From the NCBI RefSeq assembly GCF_002176815.1, contig NZ_CP021648.1, positions 310,001 to 374,000 on the forward strand: a DNA stretch of 64,000 bases. Direction: 5' to 3'. The DNA comes from Acidovorax sp. T1. GTDB lineage: Bacteria; Pseudomonadota; Gammaproteobacteria; Burkholderiales; Burkholderiaceae_C. Below are positions 46,343-54,651 of the stretch, piece after piece. The translations under genes and the position numbers were made by a program. Below the pieces are notes generated by a model, which saw only the letters and a list, made by a program, of their open reading frames with translations, had not been told where the DNA came from and made no database searches. The number at the start of each line of letters is the position of its first letter. The stretch's first letter is position 1.

Positions 46343-47404
46343 TCAGAACGAATGCACCATGCCCGCCGACAGACCCGTGGCGCGCGCCTTGTTGGCCGCG
46401 CCCTGGAAGCCATGGCGCCAGCGCGTGTTGTCGACCTCGGCGTAGAGCTTGGTGCGGCGCGAGAGCTTGTATTCGGCAAAGGCCACGAGGCGGCCGTAGC
46501 CGTCGTCGGCGGCGCCGGTGCGCGTGCGGTCCACCTTGTAGTAGGCGGCCGTGAGTTCGGTCTGACCGCTCACGGCCCAGGTCGCGCCCGCGGACAGCAT
46601 GCGCTGTACGGTGTGCTGGTTGGCCGCGGTTTCGGCCTTGCTGCGCCCGGCATTGGCCGCGAGCCGCAGCTTGCCCCACTGGTAGGCCGCACCCAGCGTC
46701 GCGCCATCAAGCTCGCGCTGGTTGAGGTCCTTGAACGTCTGGAACGCGCCCGATACCGTCAAGCCGTCGGCCGCATAGGCCAGGCCCAGGCCGCGTGACG
46801 ACAGCGCGCCGCTTTGCCCCGCGACCTCGCCCAGACCCAGCATGGCGCGCGCCGTCAGGCCACCCCAGCGGCCCGTGTATTTGAGCGAATTGTCGAGACG
46901 GTACGAGCCCGAAGTCGAGCCCGCGCTGCCGAACTGGATGCCCAGGCCATGCTGGCTCAGCGCCGCCACGCCGATGCTGGGGTTGAAGCCCGCAAAGCGC
47001 ATGGCCAGCGGATCGACGGGCGAGACCGCGTCGGCCAGCGTGGTCGTCTGGCGGCCCAGTGCCAGCGTACCCCAGCCGCCCTGCAGCCCGACCCATGATG
47101 CGCGGTCGAAGTACTTGCTGGCGTTGGCCGATGTGCCGGTGTCGGCGTTGATGCCGCTTTCCAGCTGGAACAGCGCTTTTGTGCCGCCGCCCAGGTCTTC
47201 GCTGGCGCGGATTCCCCAGCGGCTGGTGGTATTGATTCCGCTGCCCAGACTGCTGGTCGAAGCGGCCGCGGGCGCGTTGCCGGCCGTCAGGCCGCTGCCG
47301 TGGCGCGCGCCCAGGTCAACGATGCCGTACAGCGTGACGCTGCTGGTCTGCGCCGTGACGCAGGTGCTGGCGAGCAGGGCGCACAGCGTGGCTATGGTTT
47401 TCAT
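46343..47404 (-). CDS. Gram-negative porin (Omp32 type)
   Basis: A 353-residue outer-membrane beta-barrel. A signal peptide (ending STCVTAQ) is followed by SSVTLYGIVDLGARHGSG, the GGGTKALFQLESG strand, and a C-terminal Phe in SAGMVHSF, the outer-membrane insertion signal. It lies 42 bp downstream of a Bug gene in the same direction, so it may form an uptake unit with it for the same anionic substrate. Confidence 0.92.
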   Translation of the reverse strand: MKTIATLCALLASTCVTAQTSSVTLYGIVDLGARHGSGLTAGNAPAAASTSSLGSGINTTSRWGIRASEDLGGGTKALFQLESGINADTGTSANASKYFDRASWVGLQGGWGTLALGRQTTTLADAVSPVDPLAMRFAGFNPSIGVAALSQHGLGIQFGSAGSTSGSYRLDNSLKYTGRWGGLTARAMLGLGEVAGQSGALSSRGLGLAYAADGLTVSGAFQTFKDLNQRELDGATLGAAYQWGKLRLAANAGRSKAETAANQHTVQRMLSAGATWAVSGQTELTAAYYKVDRTRTGAADDGYGRLVAFAEYKLSRRTKLYAEVDNTRWRHGFQGAANKARATGLSAGMVHSF

Positions 47405-47446
47405 TCTTGTCTCCCTCTTGTTGAAATGTGAAATGGCGCAGCGTCT

Positions 47447-48451
47447 TCAATCGGGCGTGAGCTGGGCCTTGAGCACCACGCCCTTCCACTTGGCGATCTC
47501 CTGGCGTACGGTCTGGCCCAACTGCTCGGGGGTGCTGCTGTCGACCACCGCGCCCTGCTCCTCGATGCGGCGCACCACGTCCTTGTCGGCAAGCGCGGCA
47601 TTCAGGGCCTTGTTGAGCTGGTCGACCACGGGGCGCGGCGTCTTGCCCGGCGCGAACATCGCGTACCACTGCGTGACTTCCACGCCCTTGATGCCGGCTT
47701 CCGCGAGCGTAGGCACATCGGGCAGCAGCGACGAGCGCTTGGAGCCGGCGATCGCCAGCGCGCGCAGCTTGCCGCTCTTGACATGGGTATAGGCGGAAAA
47801 CAGGCTGGGGAACATGACCTGGGTCTGGCCGGCCATGGTGTCGTTCATCGCGGGCGCCGCGCCGCGGTAGGGCACATGCGCCATCTGCGCGCCGCTTTCG
47901 AGCTTGAAGATCTCGGCCGTGAAATGCGGCGCCGTGCCGTTGCCGGCCGAGGCGTAGTTGTAGTCCTGGGGCTTGGCCTTGGTCAGTGCGACCAGTTCGG
48001 CCACCGTCTTCACCGGCACCTTGGGGTTGACCACCATCAGCGTGGCCGAATAGCTGACCATGCCTATGGGCTCGAACTGCGTGATCGGGTCGTAGCGCAG
48101 CTTCTGCAGCGCCGGGCTCATGCCGTGCGTGCCGATGTAGCCGAAAAGAATGGTGTGGCCGTCGGGCGTGGCGCGCGCCACATGTTCGGCCGCGATCGCG
48201 CCGTTGGCACCCGCCTTGTTGTCGACGATCACCTGCTGGCCCAGCAGGCCAGACATCTTCTGCGCCACGACGCGCGCCATGGCGTCGTTGCCGCCGCCGG
48301 CAGCCGTGGGCACGACCAGGGTGATGGCCTTTTCGGGAAAGGCCGCGTGGGCCAGGGGCGTGAGCCAGGGCGCGCAGGCGGCGATGAGCGCGGCCGAGGC
48401 CAGCAGTGAACGGCGCGAAAGGCACGAGGAATAGGCGTTGGATTTTTTCAT
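47447..48451 (-). CDS. Bug/TctC-family solute-binding protein
   Basis: A 334-residue periplasmic protein. The signal peptide (SLLASAALIAACAPWLTPLAHA) is followed by FPEKAITLVVPTAAGGGNDA and VIVDNKAGANG. It sits between a PrpF-type tautomerase gene and a porin gene in an apparent operon. The ligand is probably a di- or tricarboxylate handled by the PrpF-type enzyme; this is inferred from context. Confidence 0.9.
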   Translation of the reverse strand: MKKSNAYSSCLSRRSLLASAALIAACAPWLTPLAHAAFPEKAITLVVPTAAGGGNDAMARVVAQKMSGLLGQQVIVDNKAGANGAIAAEHVARATPDGHTILFGYIGTHGMSPALQKLRYDPITQFEPIGMVSYSATLMVVNPKVPVKTVAELVALTKAKPQDYNYASAGNGTAPHFTAEIFKLESGAQMAHVPYRGAAPAMNDTMAGQTQVMFPSLFSAYTHVKSGKLRALAIAGSKRSSLLPDVPTLAEAGIKGVEVTQWYAMFAPGKTPRPVVDQLNKALNAALADKDVVRRIEEQGAVVDSSTPEQLGQTVRQEIAKWKGVVLKAQLTPD

Positions 48452-48488
48452 TTTTTGTCTCCTGTCTTGGAAGGCTTGAGTCTTGGAA

Positions 48489-49580
48489 TCATTCGGTCAA
48501 TGCGTGTTCTGCAACGTACAGCGTGCCCTCCAGGATCTTGCGTGCGGTGCGCACCAGCGCGGCCTGCACGAGTTTGAATTGGCCGTCGACTTCGCTGAGT
48601 TCGACGTCCACATGAATGCGGCCCGCGGGATGCAGCACCTCGACGCGGCGCGTGCCCGCGCTCGCGGCCTGGAAGCTGTCGGTGATCACCGTGCCCGGCA
48701 GCACATGGGCCGCGGCGACGCCTATGGCCCCGGTCACGGCATGCGAGCGGTGGCAGCGCAGCGGCGTGAAGTAGCGCGAGACCACGCTGCCCGCCTGCGC
48801 CCCCGGCGACACGATCACCGGCTTGGGCAGCACGCTGTTCGAGACATCGCCCATGCCCATGCGCAGTCCGGCTTCGCGGCGCAGCGATTCGAGCCTGGCC
48901 AGCAGTGCCGTATCGGCGTCGAGCTGGGCCGGCGTCTCGTCGCCGCGCAGGCCCAGGTCGGCGGCGCGCACCAGCACCATCACCTGCGCGGCGTCTATGC
49001 AGGTGACCTGCAGGCCCTGGATGGTGTCCACGCGCTGGCCCGTGGGGAAGATCTGGCCCGTGACCGCGCCCCAGGCGTCGAGGAAGTTCATCAGCACCGG
49101 TGCGGCCGTGCCCTGCACGCCGTCGATGTGCACGTCACCGTCGTACTGCACGCGCCCGCCGGCGGTGCAGACCTGGACATTGATGCGCGAACGCGTGTTG
49201 ACGTTGTAGACACGCACCGTCGTGGTCGGGCTGTCGGCCGCGGCGGGCACCAGCCCCTGCTCGATGGCGAACGGGCCGACACCGGCGAGCATGTTGCCGC
49301 AGTTGGGCCGGGTGTCGACGCGCGCCTCCTCGACGCTGACCTGGGCGAACAGGTAGTCGACGTCGCAGTCGGTATGCACCGACTTCGAGACGATCGCCAC
49401 CTTGCTGGTCAACGAGTTGCCGCCGCCCAGTCCGTCGACCTGCAGTTCGTGGGGCGAGCCAAGTGCCGCGATCAGCGTGCGGTCACGCGCCGCGGGGTCG
49501 CCGGGCAGCCAGTCGGCGAGGAAGAACGGACCCCGGGAGGTGCCGCCACGCATCAGTACGCAAGGAAGGTTGTAGCTCAT
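48489..49580 (-). CDS. PrpF/4-oxalomesaconate-tautomerase-family isomerase
   Basis: A 363-residue paralogue of PmdU. CVLMRGGTSRGPFFLADWLPG and TRPNCGNMLAGVGPF are the family signatures. Members isomerise double bonds in aconitate- or mesaconate-like acids. It leads an operon with Bug and porin genes and is divergent from a LysR gene, so it most likely belongs to a separate tricarboxylate-type catabolic unit rather than the pmd route. Confidence 0.87.
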   Translation of the reverse strand: MSYNLPCVLMRGGTSRGPFFLADWLPGDPAARDRTLIAALGSPHELQVDGLGGGNSLTSKVAIVSKSVHTDCDVDYLFAQVSVEEARVDTRPNCGNMLAGVGPFAIEQGLVPAAADSPTTTVRVYNVNTRSRINVQVCTAGGRVQYDGDVHIDGVQGTAAPVLMNFLDAWGAVTGQIFPTGQRVDTIQGLQVTCIDAAQVMVLVRAADLGLRGDETPAQLDADTALLARLESLRREAGLRMGMGDVSNSVLPKPVIVSPGAQAGSVVSRYFTPLRCHRSHAVTGAIGVAAAHVLPGTVITDSFQAASAGTRRVEVLHPAGRIHVDVELSEVDGQFKLVQAALVRTARKILEGTLYVAEHALTE

Positions 49581-49612
49581 GGGTTCGCATGGTGCGACGC
49601 TTGCGATCTTCT

Positions 49613-49733
49613 GTGAATTGCATTGTTGGCAATGATTGATGCGCCAGGCGCAATAGCCTTCCAGCCCATTTACATGGTGAAATCGCCTGCGTGAATTGCA
49701 ATGTTCTCAACGTTTGATGCATCCCATGCATCA
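49613..49733. promoter_or_regulatory. Divergent control region with paired direct repeats and a palindrome
   Basis: Two imperfect 33-bp direct repeats start GTGAATTGCA at 49613 and 49691 (about 26 of 33 positions agree; 78-bp spacing). A perfect 8-bp-arm palindrome TGATGCAT-CCC-ATGCATCA follows at 49715-49733. They lie between the PrpF operon and its divergent LysR gene and are the likely LysR binding sites. Confidence 0.5.
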
Positions 49734-49758
49734 GAGAAATGCCTTGAAAGCGATCGCC

Positions 49759-50685
49759 ATGAACAATAAATTCGACCTCGGTGACATCCAGGCCTTCGCG
49801 GCCGTAGCCGAGCTGCAGAGCTTTCGCGCCGCGGCCGAGTCCATCCATCTGTCCCAGCCCGCGTTCAGCCGCCGCATCGACAAGCTGGAAGAAGCACTGG
49901 GCGTGCGCCTGCTCGATCGCACCACGCGCCGCGTGACGCTCACGGCCGTGGGGCGCGACTTCGCGCGCAAGACGCGCGTCTGGCTCGACGATCTCGACGG
50001 CATGCTGATGGGCCTGGGCGATGTGGCCGCGCGGCGCATGGGCGAAGTGACGATTGCCTGTGTGCCTTCGGCCGTCTATTACTTCCTGCCGCAGGTGGTC
50101 AAGCGCTACCACGAGCGCTTTCCCCGGATTCGCGTGAAGGTGCACGACGCGAGTGCGAACGAAGTGCTGGTGGCCGTGGCGCAAGGCGATGCCGATTTCG
50201 GCCTCAACTTCATCGGTAGCCAGGAGTCCGAGATCGAGTTCAAGCCCGTGCTGGCCGAGCGCTTTGTCGCCGCCTGCCGGCGCGACCATGTGCTGGCCAG
50301 GCGCAAGAAAGTCACCTGGGCCGAACTCGGTCAGCACGATTTCATGTCGGTGGGCAAGACCTCGGGCAACCGCCTGCTGATGGACCTGGCGCTGGCGAAT
50401 GTGCCCGACCGGCCGCAATGCCTCTATGAGGCCAAGCATGTGACCACGCTGCTGGGACTGGTCGAGGCCGGTCTGGGCGTGGCCGCTGTTCCCAGCCTGG
50501 CGATGCCGGGCAAGGACCACCCGACGCTGGTGAGCATTCCGCTGGTCGAGCCCATCGTCACGCGCCAGATGGGCCTGATCAAGCGCCGTGGCAGGTCGCT
50601 GTCACCCGCGGCCCAGCAACTGTACGACCTGCTGGTGGAGACGCGCTCGGCGCGCATTCGCCGCTCGCCCAAGCGGGCCGAGTAG
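49759..50685 (+). CDS. LysR-type transcriptional regulator
   Basis: A 308-residue LysR protein. The HTH region reads FDLGDIQAFAAVAELQSFRA, AAESIHLSQPAFSRRIDKLE. The start at 49759 is chosen for family fit over the open frame from 49696, which would overlap the palindrome. It is divergent from the PrpF/Bug/porin operon, which it probably controls. Confidence 0.88.
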   Translation: MNNKFDLGDIQAFAAVAELQSFRAAAESIHLSQPAFSRRIDKLEEALGVRLLDRTTRRVTLTAVGRDFARKTRVWLDDLDGMLMGLGDVAARRMGEVTIACVPSAVYYFLPQVVKRYHERFPRIRVKVHDASANEVLVAVAQGDADFGLNFIGSQESEIEFKPVLAERFVAACRRDHVLARRKKVTWAELGQHDFMSVGKTSGNRLLMDLALANVPDRPQCLYEAKHVTTLLGLVEAGLGVAAVPSLAMPGKDHPTLVSIPLVEPIVTRQMGLIKRRGRSLSPAAQQLYDLLVETRSARIRRSPKRAE

Positions 50686-50699
50686 GCGCGGCCCGGCGC

Positions 50700-51524
50700 T
50701 CAGCCGCCCGACAGGCTCGTGTAAAGCATATAGGTCGCCAGGCTGGCCAGCAGCAGCGCAAAAACCTTCTTCAACGCTGCCACGTTCAGCGCGTGCGCCG
50801 CCCGTGCACCCAGCGGGGCGGTGCAGACGCTGCACAGCACGATCAGCACCAGCGCCGGCAGATAGAAATATCCCCAGCTGCCGGCCGCCGGGGCAGGCAG
50901 GCCCCAGCCGCCCACGACATAGCCCAGCACATTCGCCACGGCGATGGGAAAGCCGAGTGCGGCGCTGGTCGCGATGGCCTGGTGCATGGGCACGTTGCAG
51001 CGCGTCATATAGGGCACCGACAGGAAACCGCCGCCCGCGCCCACCAGCCCCGAGATGAAACCAATGGCGCCGCCCATGGCGCTCAGGCCCAGCGGCCCAT
51101 GCACGTCCTGGCGCGCGCTGGCCGTTCTTGCCGCGCCCTTGAACATGCGCCATGCGGAGTAGCCGACGAAGGCGGCGAAGAACAGGCCCAGCGCCTGACC
51201 CTTGATGAAAGTGAACGCACCCGCGCCGGCCAGCAGCCCGCCGCCCACGATGCCCGGCACCAGGCCGCGCACGATGCGCCAGCGCACGGCGCCGCGCCGG
51301 TGGTGTGCCCAGACGCTGGACAGCGAAGTGAACAGGATGGTCGCCATCGCGGTCGCGATCGCCATCTTGATGGCGATGTCGCCGCTCACGCCCTGCTTGC
51401 CGAGAATGAACACCAGGCAGGGCACGAGCACCATGCCGCCGCCAACGCCCAGCAGGCCGGCGAGAAAGCCGCTGCCCAGGCCTATGGTCAGCAGCATCAC
51501 GATCAATGCGATATCCAGGTTCAC
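50700..51524 (-). CDS. TauE/SafE-family permease
   Basis: A 274-residue membrane protein with about eight hydrophobic segments. The repeated GLGSGFLAGLLGVGGGMVLVP and GFISGLVGAGGGFLSVP halves are the TauE/SafE family signature. Members export sulfite, sulfoacetate or similar anions. The nearest neighbours do not give a substrate. Confidence 0.88.
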   Translation of the reverse strand: MNLDIALIVMLLTIGLGSGFLAGLLGVGGGMVLVPCLVFILGKQGVSGDIAIKMAIATAMATILFTSLSSVWAHHRRGAVRWRIVRGLVPGIVGGGLLAGAGAFTFIKGQALGLFFAAFVGYSAWRMFKGAARTASARQDVHGPLGLSAMGGAIGFISGLVGAGGGFLSVPYMTRCNVPMHQAIATSAALGFPIAVANVLGYVVGGWGLPAPAAGSWGYFYLPALVLIVLCSVCTAPLGARAAHALNVAALKKVFALLLASLATYMLYTSLSGG

Positions 51525-51605
51525 GGCAGCGCTCTCCGGCAGGTAGTCAAGTGCGCTGGACGGTGGTCCAGCGCTTGGCTCACTGTAGCGCAGCTGCCGG
51601 CGATG

Positions 51606-52028
51606 TCAGCGCAGTGGCGCTGCGTCCGCGTGGCCGGCCACGCGCGCATTGCCGGGGCGGCGGCGCTTGAGCACGGCGATCAGCACATGGGCGCCGATGG
51701 TCAGGGCCAGCAGCGTCAGCGCGCCCAGACCCCATATCACCCAGGCCAGCACCGAGACGGCGCCCGACAGGAACGGCACGGTTTCCAGCGCGGCCTGCAC
51801 CATCGGGCCCAGCGAGGCGATCATGGATTGCAGGGCCTGGGCCAGCTCCGGCGGAATCCAGAGGTTGATCCATTCGGGCCACAGCGACGCGCCCAGCGCG
51901 GCGCCGCCGCCGGCCAGGGCGCCCGCGCTGGCCACGGCCCATACAGTGACTGCGTGCAGGCCCCAGCAGGCCAGCGACCACAGCGCCAGCAGCGCGAACG
52001 AGAGAAACCAGGCAAGTGCGTAAAACAT
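51606..52028 (-). CDS. Conserved-looking inner-membrane protein of unknown function
   Basis: A 140-residue protein with hydrophobic segments around LAWFLSFALLALWSLACWG, VASAGALAGGGAALGASLW and VLAWVIWGLGALTLLALTIG, and a basic C-terminus (LKRRRPGNAR). The family is not recognised. It is divergent from the NhaR-type LysR gene, with 98 bp between, and may be its target. Confidence 0.65.
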   Translation of the reverse strand: MFYALAWFLSFALLALWSLACWGLHAVTVWAVASAGALAGGGAALGASLWPEWINLWIPPELAQALQSMIASLGPMVQAALETVPFLSGAVSVLAWVIWGLGALTLLALTIGAHVLIAVLKRRRPGNARVAGHADAAPLR

Positions 52029-52126
52029 GGAATGGGAAATTCTGAAAATGGCAATGTGAAAGTATGGCCAAATCGTTGTTTGGAAAACACCAGCTTCAGC
52101 CGAATCAGGTATTCGGTTTTTACGAA

Positions 52127-53020
52127 ATGACGACTTTGCTGAATTTCCGCCATCTTTACTATTTCTGGCTGGTGGCGAAGGAGGGCGGCTTTGCGCGCGC
52201 CGCCGACCGCCTGGGAATGGCCGTGCAGACCATCAGCGTGCAGGTGCGCGAACTCGAAAAGGACCTTGGCCACCAGCTGCTCAAGCCCGCGGGCCGCGGC
52301 GTCGCCTTGACCGAGGCCGGACAGGCCGCGTATGCGCGCGCCGAAGAGATCTTCGCGCTGGGCCAGGGCATTGCCGAGGAAGTGCGCGCCGCCGGCAGCG
52401 CGCCGCTCGCGCGCCTGTCTGTAGGGCTGTCCGACGGCATTTCCAAGCTCGCGGCCCATGCCTTGCTCGAGCCGATACTCGCGACGCCCCGGCTGCGCCT
52501 CGTGTGCCATGAAGGCGAACTCGACGAACTGCTGTCCGAGCTGGCGCTGCATGAACTCGATGTGGTGCTCGCGGGCCAGGCCGCGCCGCGCAATGTGAAC
52601 CAGCGCTTGTCGAGCGAACGCATCGCGCGCTCGGCGCTGCATTGGTATGGCCCGGCCTCACTCGTCAGGAAGTCCACGCGCGAGCGCTTTCCGCAGTCGC
52701 TGCAGGATCTGCCCGTGCTGCTGCCCACGGCCCATTCGCCGCTGCGCGCCACGCTCGACAGCTGGTTCGAGGACCTCGGGGTGCAGCCGCGCATCGTGGG
52801 TGAATTCGAAGACAGCGCGCTGCTCGCGGTATTCGCCGCGCGCGGCCTGGGGGTGTTCCCCGTGAGCGAGCTCGGCGCCAAGGACGTGGGCCTGGTGCGC
52901 GGGCTGCGCCTGCTGGGTGAATGCCCTGATCTGCACGAGGAAGTGCATGCGATCTGGTCGCGCCGCGGGCGCGATCATCCGCTGGTGCGGCAGATCGTGG
53001 CTGCGGCGCAGGGCGCATGA
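52127..53020 (+). CDS. LysR-type regulator, NhaR subgroup
   Basis: A 297-residue LysR protein. LNFRHLYYFWLVAKEGGFAR and AADRLGMAVQTISVQVRELE at the N-terminus match the NhaR subgroup that responds to Na+ or pH in enterobacteria. The start at 52127 is preferred over the open frame from 52064. The target genes are unknown; no nhaA antiporter gene is in the window. Confidence 0.82.
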   Translation: MTTLLNFRHLYYFWLVAKEGGFARAADRLGMAVQTISVQVRELEKDLGHQLLKPAGRGVALTEAGQAAYARAEEIFALGQGIAEEVRAAGSAPLARLSVGLSDGISKLAAHALLEPILATPRLRLVCHEGELDELLSELALHELDVVLAGQAAPRNVNQRLSSERIARSALHWYGPASLVRKSTRERFPQSLQDLPVLLPTAHSPLRATLDSWFEDLGVQPRIVGEFEDSALLAVFAARGLGVFPVSELGAKDVGLVRGLRLLGECPDLHEEVHAIWSRRGRDHPLVRQIVAAAQGA

Positions 53021-53121
53021 CGCGGCCTTGCCAGCGCCGGACTGCTTGCAGCGGGCCGCCGCGTTGACACCAGGCTTTTGCAATCGAAACTAGAATCGTT
53101 ATCTTTTACGAGTCTCGTTTT

Positions 53122-54543
53122 ATGGTGTTTCCATCGTGGTTTCGGGTCTGCGCTTCGCTTGTCTGTGCGCTGATGCTGTCCCTTGCTGCCGCGGCACATG
53201 CGGGCGAGGCCGATGTCCGCCGCATCTGGCAACTGCTCGATTACCTTGCTGTCGACTATCCGGGGGCAGTCAAGGACGGTGCGGTGATCAATGCGTCGGA
53301 GTTCGAGGAGATGCGCGAGTTCGCCAAGCTCACCGGCGGCCTGGGCCAGATGGCCAAGATGCGCAAGGTCACCATCGTGCGTGGCTACGGCGCCTTTGTG
53401 GGTGCCAACCACCTCGAAGTGGAAGAAACCACCGGCACCGGCCAGGACAAGACCGGCAGCAAAAAGGTGGTGGCGTTCAAGAAGGCCATCATCGCCGCTG
53501 GCAGCCAGGCCGTGCGCCTGCCCTTCATGCCCGACGATCCGCGCGTGGTGGACTCCACCGGCGCACTGGCGCTGCAGGGCGTGCCCCAAAAGATGCTCAT
53601 CGTCGGCGGCGGCATCATCGGCCTGGAAATGGGCACGGTGTACAGCACGCTGGGCGCCCGCCTGGACGTGGTCGAGATGATGGACGGCCTGATGCAGGGC
53701 GCGGACCGCGACCTCGTCAAGGTCTGGGAGAAGATGAACAAGCACCGCTTCGACAACATCCTGCTCAAGACCAAGACCGTGGGCGCCCAGGCCACGCCCG
53801 AAGGCATCCAGGTGCAGTTCGAGGGCCTGGACGGCACGAAGAGCGAAGGCACCTACGACCTGGTGCTGCAGGCCGTGGGCCGCACCCCCAACGGCAAGAA
53901 GATCGCTGCCGACAAGGCCGGCGTGTCTGTGACGGACCGCGGTTTCATCAACGTGGACATCCAGATGCGCACCAATGTGCCGCACATCTTCGCCATCGGC
54001 GACATCGTGGGCCAGCCCATGCTGGCGCACAAGGCGGTGCACGAGGCGCATGTGGCGGCGGAAGTGATCGCCGGCGAATTGCAGGGCAACAAGGAACTGG
54101 CCAGCGCCGCCTTCAACGCCCGCGTGATCCCCAGCGTGGCCTACACCGACCCCGAAGTGGCCTGGGTGGGCCTGACCGAAGACCAGGCCAAGCAGCAGGG
54201 CATCAAGGTCAAGAAGGGCCTGTTCCCCTGGGCGGCCTCGGGCCGCGCCATTGCCAACGGCCGCGACGAAGGCGTCACCAAGCTGCTGTTCGACGACAGC
54301 CCCGAAGCAGGATCAGGAGACGGCCATGCTGGCCGGGGCCACGGCAAGATCCTGGGCGGCGGCATGGTCGGCACGCATGCGGGCGACATGATCGGCGAGA
54401 TCGCCCTGGCCATCGAGATGGGTGCGGACGCTGTCGACATCGGCAAGACCATCCACCCGCATCCGACGCTGGGCGAGAGCATCGGCATGGCGGCGGAAGT
54501 GGCGCATGGCAGCTGCACGGATGTGCCGCCTGCGCGCAAGTAA
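53122..54543 (+). pseudogene. lpd: In-frame chimera: FTR1-type iron permease N-terminus fused to a headless dihydrolipoamide dehydrogenase
   Basis: Residues 1 to about 67 hold a signal peptide (VCALMLSLAAAAHAGEAD) and RRIWQLLDYLAVDYPGAVKD, as at the start of cytochrome-linked FTR1 iron permeases. From about residue 68 (near 53323) the sequence is Lpd: LTGGLGQMAKMRKVT, the NAD-binding IVGGGIIGLEMG, IFAIGDIVGQPMLAHKA and the C-terminal active site HPHPTLGESIGMAAE. The FAD-binding GxGxxG and the redox CxxxxC of Lpd are absent, as is the whole permease membrane part. Neither activity is expected. A small insertion near 54303-54340 (DSPEAGSGDGHAGRGHGK) is also unusual. The upstream region has an imperfect Fur-like ATCGTTATC stretch. 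Confidence 0.82.
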
Positions 54544-54564
54544 GTCCGCAGCCAAGCTACCCTG

Positions 54565-54598
54565 ACAAGGCCCGAACTGGCGACGGTTCGGGCCTTGT
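54565..54598 (+). terminator. Hairpin after the lpd fragment
   Basis: A 13-bp stem (ACAAGGCCCGAAC and complement) with an 8-nt loop lies 21 bp after the stop. The T-tract is weak (GCTTTGC). It is probably the native lpd terminator retained with the fragment. Confidence 0.55.
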
Positions 54599-54651
54599 GC
54601 TTTGCGTACCCAAACAATCGCCGCAGAATACTGTGCATTTGTACAGCATTC

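Noticed and set aside
53070..53105. Fur box before the chimeric gene
   Set aside because: Only a partial match (ATCGTTATC) to the consensus; noted in the gene entry but not called as a feature.
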